64,000 nucleotides of DNA, from NCBI GenBank assembly GCA_910589055.1, contig CAJURN010000013.1, forward strand, positions 1 through 64,000, read 5' to 3'. Each line of letters opens with the position of its first letter. Positions within the stretch are counted from its first letter, which is position 1. Below are positions 34,038 through 42,239 of the stretch, piece by piece. The notes under the pieces were generated by a model. It worked only from the letters and a program-made list of their open reading frames with translations, had not been told where the DNA came from and searched no databases. This DNA is from an uncultured Muribaculaceae bacterium (GTDB taxonomy: Bacteria > Bacteroidota > Bacteroidia > Bacteroidales > Muribaculaceae). The position numbers and the translations under genes were made by a program.

Positions 34038-34060
34038 GCGGGACACTGACACCCCCCAAA

Positions 34061-34100
34061 AAAATCAGGCCGGCTCAAAACTGAGTCGGCCTGATTTTTA
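34061..34100. terminator. Bidirectional terminator between the T9SS gene and tRNA-Arg
   Basis: Stem AAAATCAGGCCGGCTCA / TGAGTCGGCCTGATTTT (one mismatch-wobble) with A and T runs on both sides. It can end the plus-strand gene and the minus-strand tRNA transcript. Confidence 0.85.
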
Positions 34101-34101
34101 G

Positions 34102-34173
34102 TACACCCGTAGGGAATCGAACCCTAATCTAAGGAACCGGAATCCTTTATTCTATCCATTGAACTACGGATGC
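34102..34173 (-). tRNA. tRNA-Arg (anticodon CCG)
   Basis: Minus strand folds into a full cloverleaf: acceptor GCATCCG/CGGGTGT (two wobbles), D arm GTTC/GAAT, anticodon stem AAGGA/TCCTT with loop TTCCGGT (CCG at positions 34-36), T arm TAGGG/CCCTA with TTCGATT loop, discriminator A. CCA is not encoded. It reads CGG arginine codons. It has its own promoter and terminator. Confidence 0.93.
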
Positions 34174-34184
34174 AAATTCAGCCG

Positions 34185-34215
34185 CAAAGATAGTGCATTT
34201 TTCCGAACTGTGCAA
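34185..34215 (-). promoter_or_regulatory. Sigma-ABfr promoter of tRNA-Arg
   Basis: Minus strand TTGC (complement of 34212-34215), 19-nt spacer, TATCTTTG (complement of 34185-34192), 11 nt before the tRNA 5' end. Confidence 0.7.
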
Positions 34216-34256
34216 TTTTATTTTCGCATGCTCCTGCAAGGTCCGGAATCATATCC

Positions 34257-34799
34257 TCACAACTTGTTTATCCTATTTATAGCCGTCCTGATTTCTATAA
34301 TCAAATCGTCTCCGGCTGAAACAATTAGTGGAATATTCAATGGTTTGTCGCCAAAATTCGTAGCACAGCCATAAAAACAATAAAATCTGTTCATGACATT
34401 GGCGATTGAGACATTCTTATCATTTATCTTACAAGTCCGTTCCAATCTTGAAAGTGTTCCATGCAGACGATTAACCTTAGCAATAATATCACTCGTTTGA
34501 TCCGGTTCATCCTGAGCCACTGCGACAATGGATGCAATGGAATCTTCTATTTCCTTGAGATCACTGATAGTCAACTCTTTCGAATAACGATCCTCATTAA
34601 GTTTCTTTGTTATATACCAGGCAGCCCATAAAGTGACAAACGCACCTACCAAAGTGCTTAATATATCGGAAAGTGTTAATTGGCCGGAATAATCTATCGG
34701 TGATTTATAAAAGAGAGCACATATATAGCCACAAGCAAAAAATCCCAAAAAGGCAATTCCCCACCATATATATTGAGCTATTCTTTTGTCTTGTCCCAT
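34257..34799 (-). CDS. Two-TM membrane protein, third gene of the STAS/GHKL operon
   Basis: 180 aa. Two N-terminal membrane helices (about residues 10-30 and 42-63) followed by a ~115-residue soluble helical domain with no motif I recognise. Its ATG lies 22 nt inside the end of the DUF4325 gene, so it is translated as part of that operon. Base composition is clearly A+T-richer than the flanking housekeeping genes. In such an operon it could be the membrane effector controlled by the STAS/ATPase pair; this is inference. No signal peptide or known toxin domain. Confidence 0.7.
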   Translation of the reverse strand: MGQDKRIAQYIWWGIAFLGFFACGYICALFYKSPIDYSGQLTLSDILSTLVGAFVTLWAAWYITKKLNEDRYSKELTISDLKEIEDSIASIVAVAQDEPDQTSDIIAKVNRLHGTLSRLERTCKINDKNVSIANVMNRFYCFYGCATNFGDKPLNIPLIVSAGDDLIIEIRTAINRINKL

Positions 34800-35104
34800 A
34801 TTTCACTAATAATATAATCTGCAACCCAAGAGAAAACCTTTGCCTTAAACTCTATGGTGTTTTTCACATTATCTTTACCATATTTACGAGCCAACTCTCC
34901 AAACGACTGGTCGAGAAAAGAACTGGGATAGCCTGTGGTACCATCAAGTTCAACAGTAAGTATGCTGTTTTCTTTTTTAGAACGCAGATACATTGGCTCT
35001 AAAATTTTATTGAAGAAGTCTTCTCCGGAAAATTCCCCGAGTCTTATCCATCGGCCTCCTAAAGTTGTGCTGTATTCTTTTGCGATGTTAACCACGTTTG
35101 CCAT
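34778..35104 (-). CDS. STAS-like DUF4325 protein
   Basis: 108 aa. 'GEFSGEDFFNKIL' and 'ILTVELDGTTGYPSSFLDQSFGELARKYG' (about residues 25-76) are the DUF4325/STAS-like signature: a beta strand ending in Asp followed by a Ser-Ser-containing turn and helix, as in anti-anti-sigma factors where that Ser is phosphorylated by a GHKL kinase. It overlaps the upstream ATPase gene by 46 nt and the downstream 2TM gene by 22 nt. A switch role with the neighbouring ATPase is a family-based inference. Confidence 0.8.
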   Translation of the reverse strand: MANVVNIAKEYSTTLGGRWIRLGEFSGEDFFNKILEPMYLRSKKENSILTVELDGTTGYPSSFLDQSFGELARKYGKDNVKNTIEFKAKVFSWVADYIISEIWDKTKE

Positions 35105-35991
35105 TTTATAAAATTTTCTTTGTTTACAGTCCAGGAATAATATGTTCCAACGAAATCGGGGTGAGTTTCGGTCGTATACTTTCCGTTTTTATAACGCAAA
35201 GTTACGGTATTTGTTATTAAAATAAAATTAGAAATGAAATTTTCTGTAACCATCTTGTGCATCTGAGGCAGTCCACGGCCTCGGTTAGGTTCCTTTGTAG
35301 AAGAACCTACATTTCCTTTAAGAGCATCAAGAAGCAATTTGGGCGCGGGAGTAAACCTTCCAATTCCCGCTCGTCGATATGAGCGTATAACACCTGTACC
35401 CATATCTACAAATACCATTTTTACCGTATCCTTATTTTTATGGTGATACATCCACCATGTTATGTTTCGGCCAAGAATACCATGCTCTATTGCATTGCCG
35501 ATTATTTCCGTTGCCAATGTATTCAGTTCATAATAATCTTTGATGCCTATGCGACGGAGTTCTCCGGCAATAACTCCTGTAATTTCCGGAGTGATATTGG
35601 CTCGTTGAATAAACAATGAATCATTTCCAACAATATGTTGATGATAAGTTTTACCACGCTCATTGTTCACCCGTTCCAGCATCACCCTTAGTGACGATTT
35701 AGAGTTAAAATTCATTGTAACCATACGGCCCGACTCTTTTACTTTCTCACTCTGTGCACATATAGTTATATATGTTTCGAAGGGGAAATTAACCACATTG
35801 CGCATATCAAGTGTAATATTGCGAGATTTATGGTTCATTATCTTCCTCAGACATCTGATTACTTTAGCTGCATCCCCGGTTTCTATATGACAATTACGAG
35901 GCATTAATATTACACTTGATTTTCTTCTATGTAGAATGAAAAACAAACATATTATCAGTATAACAATAATAATTACAAGAATATCTGTCAT
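35059..35991 (-). CDS. Membrane-anchored STAS-like / GHKL ATPase
   Basis: 310 aa. One N-terminal TM helix (about 4-21), a STAS-like domain (about 30-110: 'RNITLDMRNVVNFPFETYI'), then a GHKL ATP-binding domain with N-box 'LATEIIGNAIEHG' (Asn166), G1 'VDMGTG' (Asp196) and G2 'GRGLPQM' (238-243). It lacks a phosphoacceptor His domain, so it resembles SpoIIAB/RsbW-type kinases rather than sensor kinases. First gene of the three-gene A+T-rich operon. A -7 element TATATTTG lies 29 nt upstream of its ATG. Confidence 0.8.
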   Translation of the reverse strand: MTDILVIIIVILIICLFFILHRRKSSVILMPRNCHIETGDAAKVIRCLRKIMNHKSRNITLDMRNVVNFPFETYITICAQSEKVKESGRMVTMNFNSKSSLRVMLERVNNERGKTYHQHIVGNDSLFIQRANITPEITGVIAGELRRIGIKDYYELNTLATEIIGNAIEHGILGRNITWWMYHHKNKDTVKMVFVDMGTGVIRSYRRAGIGRFTPAPKLLLDALKGNVGSSTKEPNRGRGLPQMHKMVTENFISNFILITNTVTLRYKNGKYTTETHPDFVGTYYSWTVNKENFIKWQTWLTSQKNTAQL

Positions 35992-36019
35992 AAATTTTGC
36001 ATCAAGCAGAGAATATTTA

Positions 36020-36027
36020 CAAATATA
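36020..36027 (-). promoter_or_regulatory. -7 element of the STAS/GHKL operon
   Basis: Minus strand TATATTTG, about 29 nt before the ATG at 35991. No clear TTTG at the -33 distance, so expression may need an activator or be weak. Confidence 0.5.
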
Positions 36028-36088
36028 CGTATAATAAGTTTTTTTTCATACTTTTGCAATATATTCTGACATAAACAATCTAATAAGC

Positions 36089-37033
36089 TCAAAATAATTT
36101 GTTGTAAAGGAGGGACAGGAGGCGGGCGGAGAAGTAGGTTATCACTACCATTACGAGAACACGGAGCAGGCGGATGTCAATCCACATCACGAGCGGGCCG
36201 AAGACGGTTGCCGTGGTGGCGGTGAAAAACAAGGCGTGAAGGAACCACATATTCATCGACTCTTTGCCAATGGCGATGAGTGTGCGTGTCAAGCGCGGAA
36301 AGTCAATTATATTGAAAAGCACCACAGTAGCGACGCTGAACACGGGTGCAATCACGAAATCAATGTGATAGAATCCGGGGATAGCCCTGCACACGTAGGC
36401 AAGAATCATTACCCCTAACGCGCAGACCGCAGTTTTCATGTTCTTTTCAATTTTCGTTCCGATAACGACCTTATGCTCCGAGAGATAGAAACCTACAAAC
36501 ATCACAGGCGAGAGATAAAGACAATTATGCAGGGCGAAAAGCCAAGGATTATCACCCCAATCGGGTATGAGGTGGATTGAAAATATAATTCCGTAGAAGA
36601 CTGCTATAAGAGCGGCACAGCCCCATATCCGATAGCGTGTGATTATCCGTGAACACGGAATCATTATGAACATGGCAAAGATATAGAAGTAGATGTACCA
36701 ACTGTAATTATTCAAATTGCCATCCAGACCAAACATATTTGCAAGCACATTGGGAAGAGTCGGAGAGTATTGGTGCGACAAGACTGCCGCCGGGAGGAAT
36801 AATCCGAAAAGAACAAACCAAAAGTGGCTCAGCAGGTGCCATATGCGCTTGATGGCATGGCACACATCCTTCGATTTTGCAAAGGCATAACCATATCCGA
36901 CAAGAAATGTGAAAATTCTTGACCCAATCGCAAGCTCCGGCAATATATGATTATGGTGTGCTATAATCAAGATTATTGCAAAAGCTCTCAGGAGCTGTGA
37001 TTTGTCAGGTCCGAAACTAATGTTCTCAGTCAT
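36089..37033 (-). CDS. Acyltransferase-3-family membrane protein
   Basis: 314 aa with about ten membrane helices. N-terminal 'SQLLRAFAIILIIAHHNHILPE' matches the acyltransferase-3 start where the His acts in acyl transfer; 'SWYIYFYIFAMFIMIPC' and 'SMNMWFLHALFF' are further family segments. Such proteins O-acylate exported polysaccharides or lipids. The gene is slightly A+T-richer than the PUL genes. No glycan-synthesis neighbours are visible, so the acceptor is unknown. Confidence 0.85.
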   Translation of the reverse strand: MTENISFGPDKSQLLRAFAIILIIAHHNHILPELAIGSRIFTFLVGYGYAFAKSKDVCHAIKRIWHLLSHFWFVLFGLFLPAAVLSHQYSPTLPNVLANMFGLDGNLNNYSWYIYFYIFAMFIMIPCSRIITRYRIWGCAALIAVFYGIIFSIHLIPDWGDNPWLFALHNCLYLSPVMFVGFYLSEHKVVIGTKIEKNMKTAVCALGVMILAYVCRAIPGFYHIDFVIAPVFSVATVVLFNIIDFPRLTRTLIAIGKESMNMWFLHALFFTATTATVFGPLVMWIDIRLLRVLVMVVITYFSARLLSLLYNKLF

Positions 37034-37106
37034 TTAATGCCGTGGATATGATTGGAGTTGCAAATTTAATACAATCACTGAAGTTTCGCAAGCTACACTT
37101 CAGTCA

Positions 37107-37217
37107 GGCAAAAAGGATAAAAGGCAAAAAGGCAAGTTTATGATTAGGGGATTGAACTGCTCTCGAGCACTGTTATTTTGCCTGCCGAAGGCAATCGCCT
37201 TTATAACCTGTTTTACC
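37107..37217. repeat. AGGCAAAAAGG-type degenerate repeat, second locus
   Basis: 'AGGCAAAAAGGATAAAAGGC' and 'AAAAAGGCAAG' on the left and 'TTTTGCCTGCCGAAGGCAATCGCCTTTATAACC..TTTTACC' on the right resemble the 9961-10110 repeat. It fills the gap between the divergent acyltransferase and carboxypeptidase-like genes, just upstream of the promoter at 37233. Confidence 0.5.
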
Positions 37218-37232
37218 TCTTCAAGTTGACGC

Positions 37233-37263
37233 TTGCGCAACTTGAATTAATGGATTATATTTG
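37233..37263 (+). promoter_or_regulatory. Sigma-ABfr promoter of the 37.3-kb gene
   Basis: TTGC 37233-37236, 19-nt spacer, TATATTTG 37256-37263. Transcription starting near 37270 excludes any start codon upstream of that point. Confidence 0.7.
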
Positions 37264-37291
37264 CAGCGGAATGTTTTTCAAATCTGTCCTC

Positions 37292-38620
37292 ATGTCATCC
37301 ATGCCGAGAATACTTCTGCTGTTTTTTGCCGTAATGGCGCCGATGTTCGGCGGCATGTTGCGTGCATCGGCTGCAGTGGTGGCCGACTCCGTGTCGCGCA
37401 CATCGCTCCCCAACGTTTCGATTCTTGACCGGCGGGGCAAGGTAATCGGACTCTGCGATGAGGCCGGGCGCGTTCCGGAAATCAGTCCCGAAAGTTATCC
37501 TCTGACATTCCGATTTCTCGGATTCAAGGACAAGACAATTTTTAAGCCGGGCAACGACACCATTTTCATGGCCGAGGATGTTATTGAGCTGAATGAGGTC
37601 GAGATAGACACACGGCACAAAAAGCTGATTCATCTTTTGGCATACGTAAGAGAATACTCCTCGATATCGACATACAGCGATACCGTGTTTCTCTTCCGCG
37701 AAAAGATGGTGGATTTTATTCTTCCGATTGACAAGAAAGTCCGGTTCAAGGGCTGGCACACTCCGCGAGTACTGACATCCAAATCTTATTATCGCTTCAC
37801 CAACGCCAATGGACTTGACAGCGTGAGCGACCACAGCAACCTTCACTTCTCATGGGCCGACTGGATGGGAATTACACGCGGAACTCATATGCCACGCGGA
37901 TTTTTCAAAAGCGGAAACTTGGCCGACACTATCCGTGGCCGCTACGGACTTGCGGAGGTGTGGACGAAAAAAGATGACCGAATTACTCTTGACGTTAACG
38001 TAATAGCCGACACCACGAGTCGTAAATGGGTACCGTACCTGTCGATGTTTTTCCGCGAAGGCATTGATTATGAGAAGTTCAAGGTACGGTATGAGTTTGA
38101 CAACATCGTGGGCGATTCCATCTCGCCCGTCGATCTGAAGGCTTATTCGTTCAATATTGAGTCGAACGGCCGCGGACATGGAATGTTCATGTTCAACCGC
38201 GAGGACGAACCTTTCTATGTTACGACCGAGGCTCAGGTATACATCCTCGACCGAGAGCACATTACTGTCAAGGAGGCGAAGAAGTGGGAAAAGCTGAACA
38301 CGAGCGAAAATAAGTTCGCGATATATGAAGCAGCCGACGCACCGGAGTTATCGCCGGAAATCCTGTCACTCATCGCACGCGTCAATTCCGTGGACCATGA
38401 GCAATTGCGCCTTGGATTAGTGCCAGACCATCGGCTGGCCGGACGATTCGTGGCGAAGCAGACCTTCGGCAACCGCCTGCTCCAGATGATTAAAGGAGCC
38501 ACAGGTATCAGCCGCGCCCGAGCCACACGCAAATGGAACAACAACTGGAAAACATTCAAGAAAGACCGAATAAACCGGAATAATAAAAAAGAGACCGGAA
38601 CAAGTCCGGCCTCTCAATAA
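37292..38620 (+). CDS. Exported protein with carboxypeptidase-regulatory-like domain
   Basis: 442 aa from ATG 37292; ATG 37271 sits on the predicted transcript start and ATG 37301 is equally possible. Signal peptide 'MPRILLLFFAVMAPMFGGMLRASAA'-type (split here by position 37301 onward). The first ~90 mature residues look like a CarboxypepD_reg beta-sandwich ('NVSILDRRGKVIGLCDEAGRV', 'PLTFRFLGFKD', 'LNEVEI'), the rest is a mixed beta domain without recognisable motifs, ending in a basic tail. Such proteins are often periplasmic or outer-membrane associated in Bacteroidetes. Function unknown. Confidence 0.72.
   Translation: MSSMPRILLLFFAVMAPMFGGMLRASAAVVADSVSRTSLPNVSILDRRGKVIGLCDEAGRVPEISPESYPLTFRFLGFKDKTIFKPGNDTIFMAEDVIELNEVEIDTRHKKLIHLLAYVREYSSISTYSDTVFLFREKMVDFILPIDKKVRFKGWHTPRVLTSKSYYRFTNANGLDSVSDHSNLHFSWADWMGITRGTHMPRGFFKSGNLADTIRGRYGLAEVWTKKDDRITLDVNVIADTTSRKWVPYLSMFFREGIDYEKFKVRYEFDNIVGDSISPVDLKAYSFNIESNGRGHGMFMFNREDEPFYVTTEAQVYILDREHITVKEAKKWEKLNTSENKFAIYEAADAPELSPEILSLIARVNSVDHEQLRLGLVPDHRLAGRFVAKQTFGNRLLQMIKGATGISRARATRKWNNNWKTFKKDRINRNNKKETGTSPASQ
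38584..38614 (-). terminator. Terminator of the GH43-GH51-GH51 operon (minus strand)
   Basis: GAGAGGCCGGACTTGTTCCG-type hairpin on the minus strand (arms GAGACCGGA/TCCGGCCTCTC on plus, one bulge) followed on the minus strand by TTTTTTATT. It lies inside the 3' end of the convergent plus-strand gene. Confidence 0.7.
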
Positions 38621-38640
38621 AATATTCCTGCTTGTGACTG

Positions 38641-40182
38641 TTACTGCAGCGACAGTGTTACGATTGACTTTGCGGGGAGTTTGATTTTGAGCATGTCCTT
38701 GGAAAGTTTCGCGCCGCTGAATTGCTGAAGCGTCACTTTTTCGGGCTTGTCAAATTCGTTGTAATCGCGGATATCGGCGGCTGTGAGAATCTCTCCGGAA
38801 AGAACCTTCGAGAGTTTGAGGTCCTTCACGGGAATCTCCACCTCGGCTTCTTTCGACAGGTCAGTATTGGTGAGGGAGATTGTCGTACGGCCATCCTTCT
38901 GCGATGCGGTCACGCTCACCTGAGGCACCATGCGTCCGTCGCGCACCTTACGCCAGGGCCCTTCCACTTCAAGCGGGATGAGCTTGGCATCCTGATGAGG
39001 AACATACATCTTGAACACATAGTAGGTGGGAGTAAGGAGCATCTTGTCGTCCTTAGTGAGCACCATTGCCTGAAGCACGTTGGCAATCTGTGCGATGTTT
39101 GTCATCTTCACACGCTCGGTAAGATTATGGAACACGTTGAGCGACAGAGCTGCCACCATGGCATCGCGCATGGTATTCTGCTGATAGAGGTGTCCGGGAA
39201 CTGTACCGGGTTCTTCATCCCACCATGTTCCCCATTCGTCCACCAGGAGAGCGACACGCTTCTTGCGGTCGTACTTGTCCATGATGTTCATGTGGCGCTT
39301 GACAACATCCTCGATTTCGAGGCACTTGCCGAGAGTCCAGTAGTAATCGTCGTCAGTGTAGGAAGTAGCCGAGCCTTTGGAGCCCGTCCAACCGGGAACT
39401 GTATAGTAATGGAGCGAGATGCCATTCATGTTGTGACCGGCCTTTTTCATCATCACCTCGGTCCAGTTATAGTCGTAGTCGCTGGCGCCGGATGCGATTT
39501 TGAAAAGACGGTTGCCGTTGAAATCGCGGCAATATGTCTGATAGCGGCGATAAACGTCGGCGTAATATTCGGGAGTGAACGAACCGCCGCAACCCCAGCT
39601 TTCATTGCCGACACCGAGATATTTCAGATGCCAGGGCTTTTCACGACCGTTTTCCTTGCGGAGTTTGGCCTGAGGACCGTCTTCGGCAGTGATGTATTCC
39701 ACCCACTTTGCAAGTTCCTCGACAGTACCGCTGCCCACGTTGCCGCTGAGATAGGGTTCAATTCCGAGCAGCTCGCAGAGGTTGAAGAACTCATGAGTAC
39801 CGAAGCTGTTGTCTTCAACGGTTCCACCCCAGTTGTTATTCACCATGCGGGGGCGGTTTTCCTTGGGTCCGATACCGTCGGTCCAGTGATATTCATCGGC
39901 AAAACAGCCTCCGGGCCAACGGAGCACGGGAATATGAAGAGCGCGGAAAGCGTCAAGCACGTCATTTCTGTAACCTTGGGTATTGGGAATGGGCGAATCC
40001 TCACCTACCCAGATACCACCGTATATACATGTGCCGAGGTGTTCGGCAAACTGTCCGTAGATTTCCTTGGGAATGTCCGGAGCCTTGTCGGAAGGCTTCA
40101 GCTCCACACGGACTGTTTCGGCTCCCATCGCAACCGAAGCGAAACCTACCGCACCGGCAAAAAGAATGTTTCTAAGAGTCAT
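38641..40182 (-). CDS. GH51 alpha-L-arabinofuranosidase
   Basis: 513 aa with signal peptide ('ILFAGAVGFASVAMG'). Full GH51: 'LRWPGGCFADEYHWTDGIGP', acid/base Glu194 in 'GVGNESWGCGG', nucleophile Glu316 in 'VDEWGTWW', and a C-terminal beta domain. It releases terminal alpha-L-arabinofuranose from arabinan or arabinoxylan side chains, most likely in the periplasm. It is the last gene of a three-gene operon (GH43, GH51, GH51) transcribed away from the hybrid two-component gene. Confidence 0.95.
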   Translation of the reverse strand: MTLRNILFAGAVGFASVAMGAETVRVELKPSDKAPDIPKEIYGQFAEHLGTCIYGGIWVGEDSPIPNTQGYRNDVLDAFRALHIPVLRWPGGCFADEYHWTDGIGPKENRPRMVNNNWGGTVEDNSFGTHEFFNLCELLGIEPYLSGNVGSGTVEELAKWVEYITAEDGPQAKLRKENGREKPWHLKYLGVGNESWGCGGSFTPEYYADVYRRYQTYCRDFNGNRLFKIASGASDYDYNWTEVMMKKAGHNMNGISLHYYTVPGWTGSKGSATSYTDDDYYWTLGKCLEIEDVVKRHMNIMDKYDRKKRVALLVDEWGTWWDEEPGTVPGHLYQQNTMRDAMVAALSLNVFHNLTERVKMTNIAQIANVLQAMVLTKDDKMLLTPTYYVFKMYVPHQDAKLIPLEVEGPWRKVRDGRMVPQVSVTASQKDGRTTISLTNTDLSKEAEVEIPVKDLKLSKVLSGEILTAADIRDYNEFDKPEKVTLQQFSGAKLSKDMLKIKLPAKSIVTLSLQ

Positions 40183-40205
40183 GTCTGAGAATGTATGTTA
40201 TGTGA

Positions 40206-42212
40206 TTATGATTTGAATTTGAAAACATAGAATGTGCCGGGAGCGAGTTTGGCGGGATATGTAAACACGCCTTTCTCCACCTTTCCGAATCCGGACGCAT
40301 CGAGTACTTTCTCCTCGGGAACGATACGCGAGGGATTCTCAAGGGAGTTGTCGGCATCGGGGTCGTCGCAGGAAAGAGTTGTCACACTACCCCATGTGAT
40401 TTCCTGACCCTTCTTTTTCAGGCCCGAGAGCTTGATGTCAAGAGTCTGTTCTTCAGCAGAAGTGTTGGCAACCTTTACGATATATTCGCCTGTATTCTTG
40501 TCGACAACAGCACTTGCGAAGAGTCCGTTCTGTCCGTCGTTTCCTGCGGCAGGCTTGCCGTCGAGAGTGGCCGGAAGGACGTTTGTGCCTTTGTTGGCCG
40601 CATAGAGCTGCTGCACATAGTAGCTTGCGGTGGGGAATGAAGCGGAGTTGTCGTACCAAATCATGTCGGGACGCCACTGCCAGCCTTCAACATGCGCGAA
40701 CAAAGGAGCGTAAGTTGCCATGTGGACAATATCGGCGTTGCGTTCGAGACCTGTCATGAACGCAGCTTCAAGCAACGCGGCGTTGAAGTGGTTCCACTTC
40801 TTGCCCTTTCCGTGGCAGGCATACTCTCCGGCAAATACTTTGGGACCTTTGCGGTCGTAATTGTCGTAGCGGTTGCCCTGGGCAAGGAACCAGCTTTCCG
40901 GACGATAGAAATGCTCATCGACGAGGTCGGCGCCGAGACGCTTCATTTCGGGCCACAGATAGTCGAACTGCTCGCCTTCGGAGTCGGGACCGGAAGAACC
41001 TACAATCTTGATGTCGGGATACTTGGCGCGGAGTGCCTTCACGAAATGTACGAGACGTTCGGGATATTCATGTCCCCACTGCTCGTTTCCGATACCGATG
41101 AATTTGAGATTGAAAGGCTCGGGATGACCCATGGAAGCACGCAGGGCGCCCCAGGTGGAAGAAGTGTCGCCGTTGGCAAATTCAATGAGGTCAAGGGCAT
41201 CGTCGATATAGGGTTGAAGCGAATCAACAGGCACGTGAGCCGATTCCTCACCGTTCTGGAACTGGCAGGCAAGACCTACGCTGAGCACAGGAAGCGGTTC
41301 GGCACCGATTTCCTCAGAAAGCAGGAAGTACTCATAGAATCCGAGTCCGCCCGACTGGTAGTAATCGGGATAGAGACGATGTGGGAATGTATAATGCCAA
41401 CGGTTCTCATTGACGGGACGGTTCTCAACCGGGCCGACAGTGTTTTTCCACTGATAGCGGCTGTCGAGGTCGGTACCTTCAACGATGCAACCGCCGGGGA
41501 AACGGAACACGCCCGGCTTCAGGTCGGCGAGCTTTTGGGCAAGATCCTTGCGCAGGCCGTTTTCATGTCCCTGCCATGTGTCCACGGGGAAAAGCGAAAG
41601 GTGCTCGACGTCAACTGTCACATCATCGGGCTTGGCAAGGAAAACGCGCAGGCGACCTTTGGCGCATGTCTCCTCGGGAGTGAGAGTGATTTCATATTTC
41701 TTCCATTCGGGAGAGTCAACCGTGATATGCTTCTTGGCATTGACATGGCTTTCGCCCATGGATGCAGTATTGACAAGCTCCACGCGCAGTTTCGCGGATT
41801 TTCCCTGCGGCGAACGCGCCCACACGGAGAAGCGGTATTTCTCACCTTTCTTATATGTTACGCCAAAGAATCCTTCATTTTCAAGACCGGTGTGCTTTTC
41901 GCGATGTCCTGCCGAAGCGAGACGCACATAATGAGGCGCGCGTTCAAATGGTCCATCGTCCTTCAAGGTCACATTTCCGAAAGCAGTCCAGCCCTGGAGA
42001 TTCTGAGGAAATTCAAACGAGCGGTTTTTCACCATCTCGGCATAGAGGCCACCGTCGGCGGCATAATTGATGTCTTCAAAGAAAAGGCCGTACATCGTTG
42101 GCTGAATGGGCGCACCGGGCTTCGCGGTATTCACCGTGAGCACATTGGCTGCCGACAGCGACATAGCCAGCCCCACCCCGAGGGATGCGAGCAACATTGA
42201 TTTTTGGTTCAT
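40206..42212 (-). CDS. GH51-type alpha-L-arabinofuranosidase with N-terminal CBM-like domain
   Basis: 668 aa with signal peptide ('SLGVGLAMSLSAAN'). Starts 'PTMYGLFFEDINYAADGGLYAEMV', then a carbohydrate-binding-like beta-sandwich insertion (about 70-205), the catalytic barrel ('FRFPGGCIVEG'), acid/base Glu377 in 'GIGNEQWG', nucleophile Glu463 in 'AGEYAC', and a C-terminal beta domain. The insertion-bearing GH51 type differs from its neighbour, so the two probably cleave different arabinosyl linkages. 23 nt upstream of the second GH51, 27 nt downstream of GH43. Confidence 0.94.
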   Translation of the reverse strand: MNQKSMLLASLGVGLAMSLSAANVLTVNTAKPGAPIQPTMYGLFFEDINYAADGGLYAEMVKNRSFEFPQNLQGWTAFGNVTLKDDGPFERAPHYVRLASAGHREKHTGLENEGFFGVTYKKGEKYRFSVWARSPQGKSAKLRVELVNTASMGESHVNAKKHITVDSPEWKKYEITLTPEETCAKGRLRVFLAKPDDVTVDVEHLSLFPVDTWQGHENGLRKDLAQKLADLKPGVFRFPGGCIVEGTDLDSRYQWKNTVGPVENRPVNENRWHYTFPHRLYPDYYQSGGLGFYEYFLLSEEIGAEPLPVLSVGLACQFQNGEESAHVPVDSLQPYIDDALDLIEFANGDTSSTWGALRASMGHPEPFNLKFIGIGNEQWGHEYPERLVHFVKALRAKYPDIKIVGSSGPDSEGEQFDYLWPEMKRLGADLVDEHFYRPESWFLAQGNRYDNYDRKGPKVFAGEYACHGKGKKWNHFNAALLEAAFMTGLERNADIVHMATYAPLFAHVEGWQWRPDMIWYDNSASFPTASYYVQQLYAANKGTNVLPATLDGKPAAGNDGQNGLFASAVVDKNTGEYIVKVANTSAEEQTLDIKLSGLKKKGQEITWGSVTTLSCDDPDADNSLENPSRIVPEEKVLDASGFGKVEKGVFTYPAKLAPGTFYVFKFKS

Positions 42213-42239
42213 TTGAGTATATGGTATTGTGAAAAAAGA

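Noticed and set aside
34102..36027. Integration of an island into tRNA-Arg
   Set aside because: The A+T-rich operon lies on the 5' side of the tRNA, whereas integrases usually target the 3' end; no integrase gene and no duplicated tRNA 3' end were seen.
36049..36056. TACTTTTG as a plus-strand promoter -7 element
   Set aside because: It would drive antisense transcription into the acyltransferase gene and has no -33 partner; probably chance in A+T-rich DNA.
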